Origin: Micromonospora avicenniae
GTDB taxonomy: Bacteria > Actinomycetota > Actinomycetes > Mycobacteriales > Micromonosporaceae
DNA length: 64,000 nt
Assembly (NCBI RefSeq): GCF_900156065.1
Contig: NZ_FTNF01000010.1
Location: 124,001 to 188,000, forward strand
Direction: 5' to 3'
Made by a program: the position numbers and the translations under genes. Below, one piece after another: positions 51,936 through 59,711 of the stretch (positions are counted from its first letter, which is position 1; the number at the start of each line of letters is the position of its first letter). The notes under the pieces are model-generated. The model was given only the letters and a program-made list of their open reading frames with translations, searched no databases and was not told the origin of the DNA.

Positions 51936-51945
51936 CCGCCGCCGG

Positions 51946-51990
51946 ATCTTGGACAGTTGCCGTTAGCCGCGAACGGCAACTGTCCAAGAT
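51946..51990. repeat. 45-bp palindrome, family B, copy 2
   Basis: Identical in sequence and orientation to 50901-50945. It lies between the start of the AbiEi/DUF559-like gene and the stop of the next acetyltransferase gene, 17 bases beyond that stop. Confidence 0.9.
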
Positions 51991-52007
51991 TTCACGGAAA
52001 CGGATCG

Positions 52008-52520
52008 TCAGTGGGCCAGCTCGTCGGCGAGCAACTCCATCAGCAGCCCGTCGTGCCAACGTCCGTCCTCGCCGCGCTCGTACCGGCGCAGCACGCCCAC
52101 CGGGCGGAAGCCGACCTTGGCGTAACCACGGATCGCCTGGGTGTTCCTCGCGGCCGGGTCGATGGTGAACCGGTGGTGGCCGTACGCCTCGACGAGGTGG
52201 CGCACCAGCGTACGGATCGCGTCGGGGCCGAGCCCGAGGCCGTGCACGTCCGGGGCGAGGAAGATGTCGAGGCTGGCGTGCCGGTAGTCCGGATCCTCCT
52301 CGGCGTACCACTGGATGGCGCCGACCACCCGCTCGTCACGGCGAACGGTGTAGACGGTCGTCGCCTCGTCGGCGATGTCGGCCTCGACCGCGGCGGCGAG
52401 GTCGTCGCTACCGCGCCACCAGCGCCGGACCTCCGGCGTGGCCCGGATCTCGGCCAGCGCCGGCACGTCCGCGGCCGTGGCCGGCCGCAGTGTCACCGCT
52501 CGCCCCTGCAGCTCCGGCAC
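52008..52520 (-). CDS. GNAT acetyltransferase, aminoglycoside 6'-N-acetyltransferase-like
   Basis: 170 residues. VTLRPATAADVPALAEI opens the fold. SLDIFLAPDVHGLGLGPDAIRTLVRHL is motif A with its GLGLG loop, and FTIDPAARNTQAIRGYAKVGFRPVGVLRRYER is the closing motif. The pattern WYAEEDPDYRHASLDIFL with DPAARN resembles AAC(6')-type enzymes, but resistance activity cannot be claimed from sequence alone. It lies downstream of no operon partner; the bioD unit is divergent. Confidence 0.82.
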   Translation of the reverse strand: MPELQGRAVTLRPATAADVPALAEIRATPEVRRWWRGSDDLAAAVEADIADEATTVYTVRRDERVVGAIQWYAEEDPDYRHASLDIFLAPDVHGLGLGPDAIRTLVRHLVEAYGHHRFTIDPAARNTQAIRGYAKVGFRPVGVLRRYERGEDGRWHDGLLMELLADELAH

Positions 52521-52755
52521 CGGACTCAGCCCCCGATCTCGCCATCCTCGACGTGGGTCGTCGACCGATCGCCCGGCAGCGCCGTCCGCCGACGGCGCCG
52601 CGCCGGTGCGCGGTCATCGTTCGGGCGGTCCACTGCGGACCGCCGGGGATTCGCTGGCATCGTCACCCTACAAGGCTTCCGCCCTGAGTAGCGCCCGGTC
52701 GCTGGGCGTGATCGTGGTCGCGGACGGGCCGAGTGGATCCGCGGGGCGGGATCCG

Positions 52756-52929
52756 ATGGGTGGTAACTTCGCCCGGCGGAGGCGGTCGGCGGCGACCGCG
52801 TACGAGGCGACGGGGGTGACGGTGGCGGACCTGCTGGATGCGCGCGACCGTCGCGCCGAGCGGACGGCCCCCGCACCGCAACGGCTGGGCGCCGCCGGCC
52901 TGGACGTCATCGTGGGGTGTGAGCCGTGA
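52756..52929 (+). CDS. Small open reading frame translationally coupled to bioD
   Basis: 57 residues starting GGNFARRRRSAATAYEATG and continuing with VADLLDARDRRAERTAPAPQ. Basic and helical, with no known motif and no Cys. The stop overlaps the bioD GTG start (GTGA), which is the main support for it being translated. GGGGCGGG precedes the ATG. It does not resemble BsaP or another biotin-pathway accessory protein that I know. It may be a leader peptide or simply an accidental frame. Confidence 0.45.
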   Translation: MGGNFARRRRSAATAYEATGVTVADLLDARDRRAERTAPAPQRLGAAGLDVIVGCEP

Positions 52930-53663
52930 ACCCGGAGACCGAGCCGTGGCAGGGACCGGTGGTGGTGACCGGCACCGACACCGGGGTGGGTAAGACGGTG
53001 GTGACCGCGGCGATCACCGCCGCGGCCCAGGCCGCAGGCCTGCGGGTGGCGGTCGTCAAGCCGGGCCAGACGGGTACGGCCCCCGGGGGGCCCGGTGACG
53101 TCGACGCGGTGCAGCGGCTGGCCGCCCCGCTCACCGGACGGACGCTGGCGAGCTACCCGGATCCGCTCGCCCCGCTCGCCGCGGCCCGGGTGGCCGAGCT
53201 GGAGCCGCTGGAGCTGTACACGGCCGTCGACGCGGTCCGCGAGGAGGCCGAGAAGCACGACCTGGTGATCGTGGAGGGAGCCGGCGGGCTGCTCGTACCG
53301 ATGGGGCTGCGCCCGTCAGGCGAGCCCTGGACGGTGGCGGACCTGGCCGTCTCGCTGGGCGCACCGGCGGTGGTGGTGACCCGGGCCGGGCTGGGGACGC
53401 TCAACCACACGGCGCTCACCCTGGAGGCGTTGGACCGCCGCGCGGTGCCGGCCGGGGTGGTCGTCGGCGCCTGGCCCACCGCGCCCGAGCTGGTCCACTG
53501 GGCGAACCTGAGCGATCTGGTGCCGAAGCTGCTCGGCGCGCTGCCGGCCGGTGCCGGCGCGATGGACCCGGGCGTGTTCCGGCGGTCGGCGCCGGGCTGG
53601 CTCACCCCGGCGCTGCACGGGGTGCTGGACGACTGGCGTGCCTGGGCCGAGGAGATCGGCTGA
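52926..53663 (+). CDS. bioD: Dethiobiotin synthetase
   Basis: 245 residues. The P-loop is GTDTGVGKTVV. VVKPGQTGTAPGGPGDVDAV and VEGAGGLLVPM hold the substrate and metal-binding residues, and ARAGLGTLNHTALTLEAL is the later conserved segment. It closes the ureido ring of dethiobiotin from 7,8-diaminononanoate, CO2 and ATP. The other biotin genes (bioA, bioB, bioF) are not in this window. The start overlaps the preceding small frame (GTGA). Confidence 0.93.
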   Translation: MNPETEPWQGPVVVTGTDTGVGKTVVTAAITAAAQAAGLRVAVVKPGQTGTAPGGPGDVDAVQRLAAPLTGRTLASYPDPLAPLAAARVAELEPLELYTAVDAVREEAEKHDLVIVEGAGGLLVPMGLRPSGEPWTVADLAVSLGAPAVVVTRAGLGTLNHTALTLEALDRRAVPAGVVVGAWPTAPELVHWANLSDLVPKLLGALPAGAGAMDPGVFRRSAPGWLTPALHGVLDDWRAWAEEIG

Positions 53664-53704
53664 ACACCTGACTTTCGTCGGTGTCCGCGCAGGTCGGCGG
53701 TGGG

Positions 53705-53718
53705 TAGCCTGGCCGCCG
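53705..53718 (+). promoter_or_regulatory. Possible -10 of a leaderless kinase transcript
   Basis: TAGCCT (53705-53710) fits the actinobacterial -10 pattern TANNNT. It ends 7 bases before the GTG chosen for the sensor kinase, which has no ribosome-binding site, so transcription could begin at the start codon. No convincing -35 is seen. Confidence 0.4.
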
Positions 53719-55391
53719 TGACCAGCTGGCGAGGTGTCCGGGAACGGCGCGAGGAAGGCGGCCCGCCGGGCCACCGGCCCCGACCGTGGGAGCGTGCGCT
53801 CCGGTACGCGGGGGCGGGGAGGACCGCCCTCGTGCGGGACGTGCTGCTCTTCGCGGTGCTCGCCGCGCCGGTCGGTTACGCCGGTGCCACACCACCCCAT
53901 CCCCGGTACGCGCTGCCACTGCTGGTGGTCAAGCTGCTGATGCTCGCGACGGCGGTGGCCGTGAGCCGGCGTCGACCACTTGTCGCGCTGGTGTTGGTGG
54001 TGCTCGGTTCGCTGGTCGACGGCAACTTCGTCTTCGCCATCCCGGTGTTCAGTTACCTCGTCGGCCGGCGCAGTGCCGCCGCCGCCCCGGCCGTCGTCGT
54101 CTTCGCGCTGATCGCGGCGGGCGGTACGGTGCTGAACCTGGCATTGCTCGGCACCGCGGCAGCGACCTGGTTCCTGCTCGCCTCGGTGCTGCTCTTCGCC
54201 GGGGTCTTTCCGTGGCTGGTCGGCAGGTACCGGCGGCAGCAGCAGGAGCTGGTGGAGGCCGGTCGCCGGCACGCGGAAGCGTCGGCCCGGGAGGAGCGCG
54301 GCGCGGCCGAGCGGATCCGGCTGCGGGAGCGGGCCCGTATCGCGCAGGAGATGCACGACTCGCTGGGTCACGACCTCAGCCTGATCGCGCTGCGCGCGGC
54401 CGCCCTGGAGGTCGCGACGGACCTCGACGACCGGCACCGGTTCGCGGCGGGCGAGCTGCGGGCCAGCGTCGCTACCGCCACTGAGCGGCTGCACGAGATC
54501 ATCGGGTTGCTCCGGGAGGAGGGCGCCGGCACCCGTCCCGCCGACGAGAACGTCGCCGAGCTGGTCGACGGCGCACGCGAGGCGGGGGTCGCGGTACGGC
54601 TGGACGCCGAGTTCGACGCGGACGAGCTGCCGACGGTGGTCGGCCACGCCGCGCACCGCGTGGTCCGCGAGGCGCTGACGAACGCGGCCCGGTACGCGCC
54701 CGGCGCAGCGGTGACGGTCAGCCTCTCCCGGTCGGGTGACCGGATCGAGGTGACGGTGGTCAACGTCCCGCCGCCGGCCGGCCCGCTGCCCGGTCCGCCG
54801 TCGCACGGCAGCGGCCTGCTGGCGCTCGCCGAGCGGGTACGCCTCGCCGGCGGCACGCTCGACGCCGGTCCTCGCGACGACGGTGGCTTCGCCGTGCGGG
54901 CCTGGTTGCCTCTGCGGCCGCGGGACGGGCAGGGGCCGGAGCCGGCAGGTAACCCGGTCGACGTGTCGGGTCCGGTGTCCCCGTCGAGGTGGCCGATGGA
55001 CGGCGAGGAGCTCGCGCCGGACCGTGTGCGGCCGGCGGAGGCGCCGGCCGACGCGGAGCGGCGGCTCCAGGTCGCCCGCCAGCGGGTCCGGCGCAGTCTG
55101 CTGGCGGCGCTGGGCGCTCCGGCCGGTTTCGCGCTGGTGCTCTCGCTCGTCTACTACCCGGTGGCGACGGCCGGTACGGTGCTCGACCAGGCGGCCTTCG
55201 ACGAGTTGCGGGTGGGTGCGCCGCGTGCCGACCTGCCGGGGCTGCCGCACCGGCAGCTCGACCGGCCGGCCGGCGCCGACCGGGACGGGTGCGAGTACTA
55301 CACGGACGGGAACTTTCCCCTCGCCCAGCCGACGTGGCGGCTCTGCTTCGCCGGGAATCGGCTGGTCAGCAAGGAGCGGATCGACCAGTGA
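53718..55391 (+). CDS. NarL-type sensor histidine kinase with extra C-terminal membrane segment and extracytoplasmic domain
   Basis: 557 residues. Several N-terminal membrane helices (about 40-170) form the input part. HisKA_3 dimerisation domain: ARIAQEMHDSLGHDLSL with phosphorylated His213. The ATP-binding domain has the N box REALTNAARYAPG and a GSGLLALAERV G box, ending near residue 400. A linker and a second membrane helix (about 462-484, LGAPAGFALVLSLVYYPVA) follow, then ~70 residues with two Cys (DGCEYYTDGNFPLAQ and RLCFAGN). This tail is unusual for a kinase of this class. Its stop overlaps the response regulator start. Confidence 0.88.
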   Translation: MTSWRGVRERREEGGPPGHRPRPWERALRYAGAGRTALVRDVLLFAVLAAPVGYAGATPPHPRYALPLLVVKLLMLATAVAVSRRRPLVALVLVVLGSLVDGNFVFAIPVFSYLVGRRSAAAAPAVVVFALIAAGGTVLNLALLGTAAATWFLLASVLLFAGVFPWLVGRYRRQQQELVEAGRRHAEASAREERGAAERIRLRERARIAQEMHDSLGHDLSLIALRAAALEVATDLDDRHRFAAGELRASVATATERLHEIIGLLREEGAGTRPADENVAELVDGAREAGVAVRLDAEFDADELPTVVGHAAHRVVREALTNAARYAPGAAVTVSLSRSGDRIEVTVVNVPPPAGPLPGPPSHGSGLLALAERVRLAGGTLDAGPRDDGGFAVRAWLPLRPRDGQGPEPAGNPVDVSGPVSPSRWPMDGEELAPDRVRPAEAPADAERRLQVARQRVRRSLLAALGAPAGFALVLSLVYYPVATAGTVLDQAAFDELRVGAPRADLPGLPHRQLDRPAGADRDGCEYYTDGNFPLAQPTWRLCFAGNRLVSKERIDQ

Positions 55392-56065
55392 CAACTGACG
55401 TGGCCGGGGCGGCATCGGTCCGGGTGGTGCTCGCCGACGACGAGGCGATGATCCGCGCCGGAGTGCGGGCGATTCTGGCCACCGACCCGACCATCGAGGT
55501 GGTCGCCGAGGCGGCTGACGGCCGCGCTGCCGTCGAGCTGGTCCGGGCGCACCGGCCCCAGGTCGTCCTGCTGGACATCCGGATGCCCAAGCTGGACGGG
55601 CTGAGCGCGGCGGCGGAGATCCGCCGCCTGGTGCCGCAGACGGCGGCGGTCATGCTCACCACGTTCAGCGAGGACGACCACATCGCCCGGGCGCTCGGGC
55701 ACGGGGCGAGCGGCTTCCTGCTGAAGGCCGGTGACCCGCGCGAGCTGATCGCCGGGGTGCACGCGGTCGCCGACGGCGGCGCGTACCTGTCGCCGCGGGT
55801 GGCGCGCCGGGTGATCGAGCTGGGCGGCGGGCGGTTGGCCCGGCGTCCGGCGGCCCGGGACCGGACCGCCGCGCTCACCGAGCGGGAGCGGGAGGTGCTG
55901 GGACTGGTCGGGGCCGGCCTGTCCAACGCCGAGATCGCCCGCCGGCTCCACCTGGTCGAGGGGACGGTGAAGACGTACCTGACCAGCATCTTCACCCGAC
56001 TCGAGGTACGCAACCGGGTGCAGGCCGCGATCATCGCCTACGAGGCGGGGCTCGTCGGGCAGTGA
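55388..56065 (+). CDS. NarL/FixJ-family response regulator
   Basis: 225 residues. The receiver domain has the acidic pair in VVLADDEA, the phospho-accepting Asp63 in LLDIRMPKLDGLS, and a conserved Lys in GFLLKAGDPREL. The C-terminal LuxR-type helix-turn-helix reads LTEREREVLGLVGAGLSNAEIARRL then VEGTVKTYLTSIFTRLEVRNR. It overlaps the kinase gene by 4 bases (GTGA) and is its cognate regulator. The ABC exporter at 57011-58740 is a plausible target, as this class often controls adjacent exporters. Confidence 0.93.
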   Translation: MTTDVAGAASVRVVLADDEAMIRAGVRAILATDPTIEVVAEAADGRAAVELVRAHRPQVVLLDIRMPKLDGLSAAAEIRRLVPQTAAVMLTTFSEDDHIARALGHGASGFLLKAGDPRELIAGVHAVADGGAYLSPRVARRVIELGGGRLARRPAARDRTAALTEREREVLGLVGAGLSNAEIARRLHLVEGTVKTYLTSIFTRLEVRNRVQAAIIAYEAGLVGQ

Positions 56066-56084
56066 TCGGCGGCGGCCTGGTCCG

Positions 56085-56942
56085 CTACTGGATGTAGTCC
56101 GTCAACAACGCCGGGGTGAGCCCGGACTTGTAGATCGCCCGCAGCGCTCCGAGCAGGTCGTCCATGAGCGCCGGCCGGAAGTGCATCAGCAGGACGTCGC
56201 CGGGCTTCACCACCTTCGTCGGGGTCTGGTAGCGCACCTTCCCCTTGTCGACGGTCTCGCGCCAGTGCAGGGCCGCGATCATCCCACAGTCGCGGGCGGC
56301 CTTCAGGGTGTTCGCGTCGCGGCTGCCGAACGGCGGGCGGAACAGCGTCGGTCGCTTGCCGAACAGTTGCTCCAGCTTGTCGGCCGCTCCGCAGATCTCG
56401 TGCTTCTGGTAGGCGTACGGCCGGCCGGGCAGCGACGTGTGCGTGATCGTGTGGTTCTCGATCACTCCGCCTGCCGCCTCGATCTGTCTGAAGTAGTCGG
56501 GGTGCGCGGCCGCGGCGGGGGAGTTCAGGAACATCGTGACCGGGATGTGCGCCTCCCGGATGAAGTCGATCACCGCGGACGGCCGGGCCAGGGCGCCGTC
56601 GTCGATGGTGATGAAGGCGACCTTCTGGTCGGTGGGCACCCGGAACCAGAGGGGAACCGAGGAGCCCGGGGGCAGCTGTACCCGTTGCGGTGGCGGCGCC
56701 GGAGGGAACTCCGGCACCTGGGCGAGGTACCAGGCCAACGTCTTGGGCGCGGGCGGGGCGGACGGGGTCGCGGGCGGGCTGGAGAGCGTTGTCGCGGGCG
56801 ACGGCGGGGCGGACCGGCTCGGCCCACCGGAGGCCGGCGGGCTGCCGGCGGCGGGCCGAGCCCCGTCCGCGCAGGCGGCCGACGCGAAGAGCGTCAGTAA
56901 CGAGAGGACGGCGAGGAAGCGACGGACGCGGTCTGACGGCAC
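56085..56942 (-). CDS. Lipid-anchored polysaccharide deacetylase (NodB domain)
   Basis: 285 residues. The signal sequence ends in a lipobox (SAAC), with a Pro/Ser/Ala-rich linker of ~60 residues. The NodB core starts VAFITIDDGALARPSAV with the catalytic and metal-binding Asp pair; ENHTITHTSL supplies two His, and RPPFGSRDA follows. The last motif is DVLLMHFRPA. It would remove acyl groups from surface polysaccharide or peptidoglycan. It is convergent with the response regulator, 19 bases away. Confidence 0.88.
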   Translation of the reverse strand: MPSDRVRRFLAVLSLLTLFASAACADGARPAAGSPPASGGPSRSAPPSPATTLSSPPATPSAPPAPKTLAWYLAQVPEFPPAPPPQRVQLPPGSSVPLWFRVPTDQKVAFITIDDGALARPSAVIDFIREAHIPVTMFLNSPAAAAHPDYFRQIEAAGGVIENHTITHTSLPGRPYAYQKHEICGAADKLEQLFGKRPTLFRPPFGSRDANTLKAARDCGMIAALHWRETVDKGKVRYQTPTKVVKPGDVLLMHFRPALMDDLLGALRAIYKSGLTPALLTDYIQ

Positions 56943-57010
56943 GCGGTTGAACGTTACTCACGAACCGAAAGGTTGCCGGGCCCGGGAATCCAGTGTTCCG
57001 GTCCGTCGGG

Positions 57011-57808
57011 TCAGGCGTCGCGGCGGCGCAGCGCGGCCCGGCCGAGCACGAGCGCGGCGACCGCCCACCCGGCCAGCAGCAGCAAGCCCCACGCTGCCCG
57101 GTAGGGCTCGGTGTCGCCCGCCATGAAGTGCCCGCCCGCGACGCCGGGGAAGCCGTCCGCGATCCTATTGAGGAGGGTGATGTCCGGCTCCTGAAGCGAC
57201 AGCGGCACGATCATCAGGGTGGCGACGAGCACGATCAGGCTGAGTACCGCGCTGCGTAGCGCCGCGCCCAGCCCGAGGGCCAGCACCCCGACCAGCGCCA
57301 GGTAGGCGGAGACCGCCAGCAGGTCGCGCAGGGTGCCCGCCACCGGAGCGCTGCCCCACTCGCCGAGCACCGGCCCGGCCACCAGCGTGCCTACTCCGCC
57401 GAGCAACAGGCCGAACGGGAAGGTCACCGCCGCGGTCACGACGGCCTTCGCCAGCAGTACGCGGCCGCGCGACGGCGTGCACTGCAGCGTCGTACGGATG
57501 GTCCCGCTGGTGAACTCGCTGGTGACGACGAGCAGCCCGAGCGCGAGCACGGCGTACTGGGTGAGCTCCATCGAGCCGATGACGATGCTGCCGACGGTGA
57601 CGATCCCGCGGTCGTCGGCCGGGTCGTCGTTGGTGTTCGCGTTGGCCGCGTAGATGGCCAGCTGTCCGGCGGTCGCCGCGGTCACCAGCACTGCGGCGAG
57701 CAGTGTCCACCAGGTGCTGCGTACCGACCAGAGCTTGGTCCACTCGGCGGCGACGATGCCGCCGAACCCGGCCGAGCGGGTGGTGGGACGGATGCGGGTG
57801 GCGGTCAT
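57011..57808 (-). CDS. ABC-2-type transporter permease
   Basis: 265 residues with six predicted hydrophobic segments: WWTLLAAVLVTAATAGQL near the start, VLALGLLVVTSEF in the middle, and WGLLLLAGWAVAALVLGRA at the end. TSEFTSGTIRTTLQCTP between helices 2 and 3 is a hallmark of actinobacterial ABC-2 exporters. It overlaps the ATPase gene upstream by 4 bases (ATGA). The exported substrate is unknown; related pairs export antibiotics or lipids. Confidence 0.9.
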   Translation of the reverse strand: MTATRIRPTTRSAGFGGIVAAEWTKLWSVRSTWWTLLAAVLVTAATAGQLAIYAANANTNDDPADDRGIVTVGSIVIGSMELTQYAVLALGLLVVTSEFTSGTIRTTLQCTPSRGRVLLAKAVVTAAVTFPFGLLLGGVGTLVAGPVLGEWGSAPVAGTLRDLLAVSAYLALVGVLALGLGAALRSAVLSLIVLVATLMIVPLSLQEPDITLLNRIADGFPGVAGGHFMAGDTEPYRAAWGLLLLAGWAVAALVLGRAALRRRDA

Positions 57809-58740
57809 CGGGTCTCTCCTGCCGGGCTGGGGACGCCGGCGTACTCGACGCTGTCGGCGGTCAGTTCCATGAACGCGCGCTCCAGTGACGCGCCGTGCGG
57901 GCTCAGCTCGTGCAGCCGCACGCCCAACTCGTACGCCAGGTCGCCGACCCGATCGACGGTGGAGCCGGTGACGGTCAGTTCGTCGGGCCCGGCCGGTTCG
58001 ACGATGGCGCCGGCCGCCGTGAGCCGGTCGGCCAGCGTGGCCAGGCCGTCCGGCTGCGGGCTGCGTACCCGCACCGCGGCCGCGCTTCCCGCGATGACCT
58101 CGGCGATCGGTGCGTCGGCGAGCAGCCGTCCGCGCCCGATCACGACCAACTGGTCGGCGGTGAGCTGCATCTCGGTCATGAGGTGGCTGGAGACGAAGAC
58201 GGTCCGTCCCTGCTCGGCGAGGAGGCGCATGAGCTGCCGTACCCAGCGCACCCCGTCCGGGTCGAGCCCGTTGACCGGCTCGTCGAACATCAGCACCGGC
58301 GGGTCGCCGAGCAGCGCGGCGGCGATGCCGAGCCGCTGGCCCATGCCGAGCGAGAGGGTACGGCCCGGCTTGGCGGCCGCGCGGTCGTCCAACCCGACGG
58401 TGGCGAGCACCTCGTCGACCCGGCGCGCCGGGATGCCGTTACTGCGGGCCATGGCCAGCAGGTGCGCCCGCCCGGAGCGGGCCGGGTGGATGGCCTTGGC
58501 GTCCAGCAACGCGCCGACCTCGAACAGCGGGTGCCGGAGGTCCCGGTACGCGCGCCCGCCGATCAGCGCCTCGCCGGCGGTGGGCCGGTCGAGCCCGAGG
58601 ATCATCCGCATGGTGGTGGACTTGCCGGCGCCGTTCGGGCCGAGGAACCCGGTGACCCGGCCGGGTGCGATGTCGACGGTCAGGGCGTCGACGGCGGTGG
58701 TACGCCCGAACCGCTTCGTCAACCCACGTAATGTGATCAT
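57805..58740 (-). CDS. ABC-2-type transporter ATP-binding protein
   Basis: 311 residues. Walker A is GPNGAGKSTT, the signature is LSLGMGQR, and Walker B is VLMFDEPVNGLDPDG; SSHLMTEM contains the H-loop. The C-terminal ~80 residues (VRVRSPQPDGLATLADRL) form the accessory domain common in DrrA-like and bacitracin-export ATPases. It drives the adjacent permease. The first gene of the pair, 91 bases beyond the methyltransferase stop and on the same strand. Confidence 0.93.
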   Translation of the reverse strand: MITLRGLTKRFGRTTAVDALTVDIAPGRVTGFLGPNGAGKSTTMRMILGLDRPTAGEALIGGRAYRDLRHPLFEVGALLDAKAIHPARSGRAHLLAMARSNGIPARRVDEVLATVGLDDRAAAKPGRTLSLGMGQRLGIAAALLGDPPVLMFDEPVNGLDPDGVRWVRQLMRLLAEQGRTVFVSSHLMTEMQLTADQLVVIGRGRLLADAPIAEVIAGSAAAVRVRSPQPDGLATLADRLTAAGAIVEPAGPDELTVTGSTVDRVGDLAYELGVRLHELSPHGASLERAFMELTADSVEYAGVPSPAGETR

Positions 58741-58831
58741 GCGCCGACGCTAGGCGTCCGGGCGCTCGTGACACCGCGCCCGAACGGCATCACGTACCCC
58801 TGACTTTCGTCAGGCGGCCGGATCCCGCTCG

Positions 58832-59500
58832 CTAGCCGTCGGCCTTCGGCAGGCCGGGCCGCAGCTCCCACACCGTGGTGCGCTTGACCGTGACGCTCTC
58901 CAGCGCCGGTGGCACCGGGACGTCGTACGCGGCGAGCTCGTCGAAGCGGTCCCGGGGCAGGAACGCTCGCCCGGGGTCGCCGACCAGCACCCGCGCCCCG
59001 GCCCGGGCGGCGCGGAGCAGGAACCGCAGCATCCGCCGGGCCATCGCCTCGCTGTAGAAGACGTCCCCGGCGAGGACCACCTCCGCCCCACCGGCGTCGC
59101 CGTCGAGGATGTCGCCGAACTCGGCGTCGACGCGTACCCCGTTGGCTTCGGCGTTGAGCGCGACCGCCGCGACCGCCAGTTCGTCCACCTCGACCGCGCG
59201 GACTGCGGTCGCGCCCGCCCGCGCGGCGGCGATCGCGACCAGCCCGGAGCCGGACGCGAGGTCGAGCACCCGGCGGCCGGCGACGAGCTCGGGGTGGTCG
59301 GTCACGTAGCGGGCGAGCGCCTGCCCGCCGGCCCAGGCGAAGGCCCAGAACGGCGGCGGCTGGTCGCTGCGGAACTCACCCTCGGTCAGTTCCCAGAGCC
59401 CGATCGGCTCGTCCGCCTGGTGCAGCCGCACCTCGGGAACGAACGGCACCGGGGTTAGTCGCGCGTGCAGCCGGACGAAGGTGCTGTTGAGCTCGGACAC
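58832..59500 (-). CDS. Class I SAM-dependent methyltransferase (ETFB-lysine/nicotinamide-like subgroup)
   Basis: 222 residues from GTG 59500. LHQADEPIGLWELTEGEF and PPFWAFAWAGGQALARY open the protein. The cofactor-binding motif I is VLDLASGSGLVAIAAARAGA and the acidic residue ending strand 2 is in RAVEVDELAVAAV. VVLAGDVFYSEAMARRML is motif IV. The pattern resembles protein-lysine methyltransferases of the ETFB/METTL20 group, but the substrate is not assured. Longer in-frame starts upstream run into arginine-rich, repeat-like sequence and are rejected. Confidence 0.85.
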   Translation of the reverse strand: MSELNSTFVRLHARLTPVPFVPEVRLHQADEPIGLWELTEGEFRSDQPPPFWAFAWAGGQALARYVTDHPELVAGRRVLDLASGSGLVAIAAARAGATAVRAVEVDELAVAAVALNAEANGVRVDAEFGDILDGDAGGAEVVLAGDVFYSEAMARRMLRFLLRAARAGARVLVGDPGRAFLPRDRFDELAAYDVPVPPALESVTVKRTTVWELRPGLPKADG

Positions 59501-59676
59501 TTCGCCGATTCTGCCGCACGGGCGACGGCCGTCGGCCCGCGACCGGCCCGGGAGCGGGACCGCGACCGGCCCGGGACCGCGACCGCGACCGGCCCGGACC
59601 GCGCCACCACGAGCGGCGGATGCGGGGCCGGCTACGAACCGGCCCCGCCACGGTCGTGACGGGGCCGCTCGTCGGC

Positions 59677-59706
59677 GCCGGGGCCGGCCCACGGGCCGGC
59701 CCCGGC
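59677..59706 (-). terminator. GC-rich hairpin terminator after the protease gene
   Basis: GCCGGGGCCGGCCC (59677-59690) is followed after two bases by its complement GGGCCGGCCCCGGC (59693-59706). It lies 5 bases beyond the stop of the M36 protease gene on the minus strand and fits a transcription terminator without a U tract. Confidence 0.65.
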
Positions 59707-59711
59707 GACGG

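Noticed and set aside
50901..51990. Classical transposon around the AbiEi/DUF559 gene
   Set aside because: The repeats are direct copies of a palindrome, no transposase is seen, and no target-site duplication can be recognised; kept as a finding only.
52008..52520. Aminoglycoside resistance gene
   Set aside because: The GNAT protein resembles AAC(6') enzymes only in general pattern; resistance cannot be claimed.
52756..52929. Biotin synthase auxiliary protein BsaP
   Set aside because: No cysteine motif of the type expected for BsaP is present; listed only as a small frame.
59546..59610. Short GACCGGCCCGG-type repeats upstream of the methyltransferase
   Set aside because: Irregular, low-complexity GC-rich DNA with no consistent unit.
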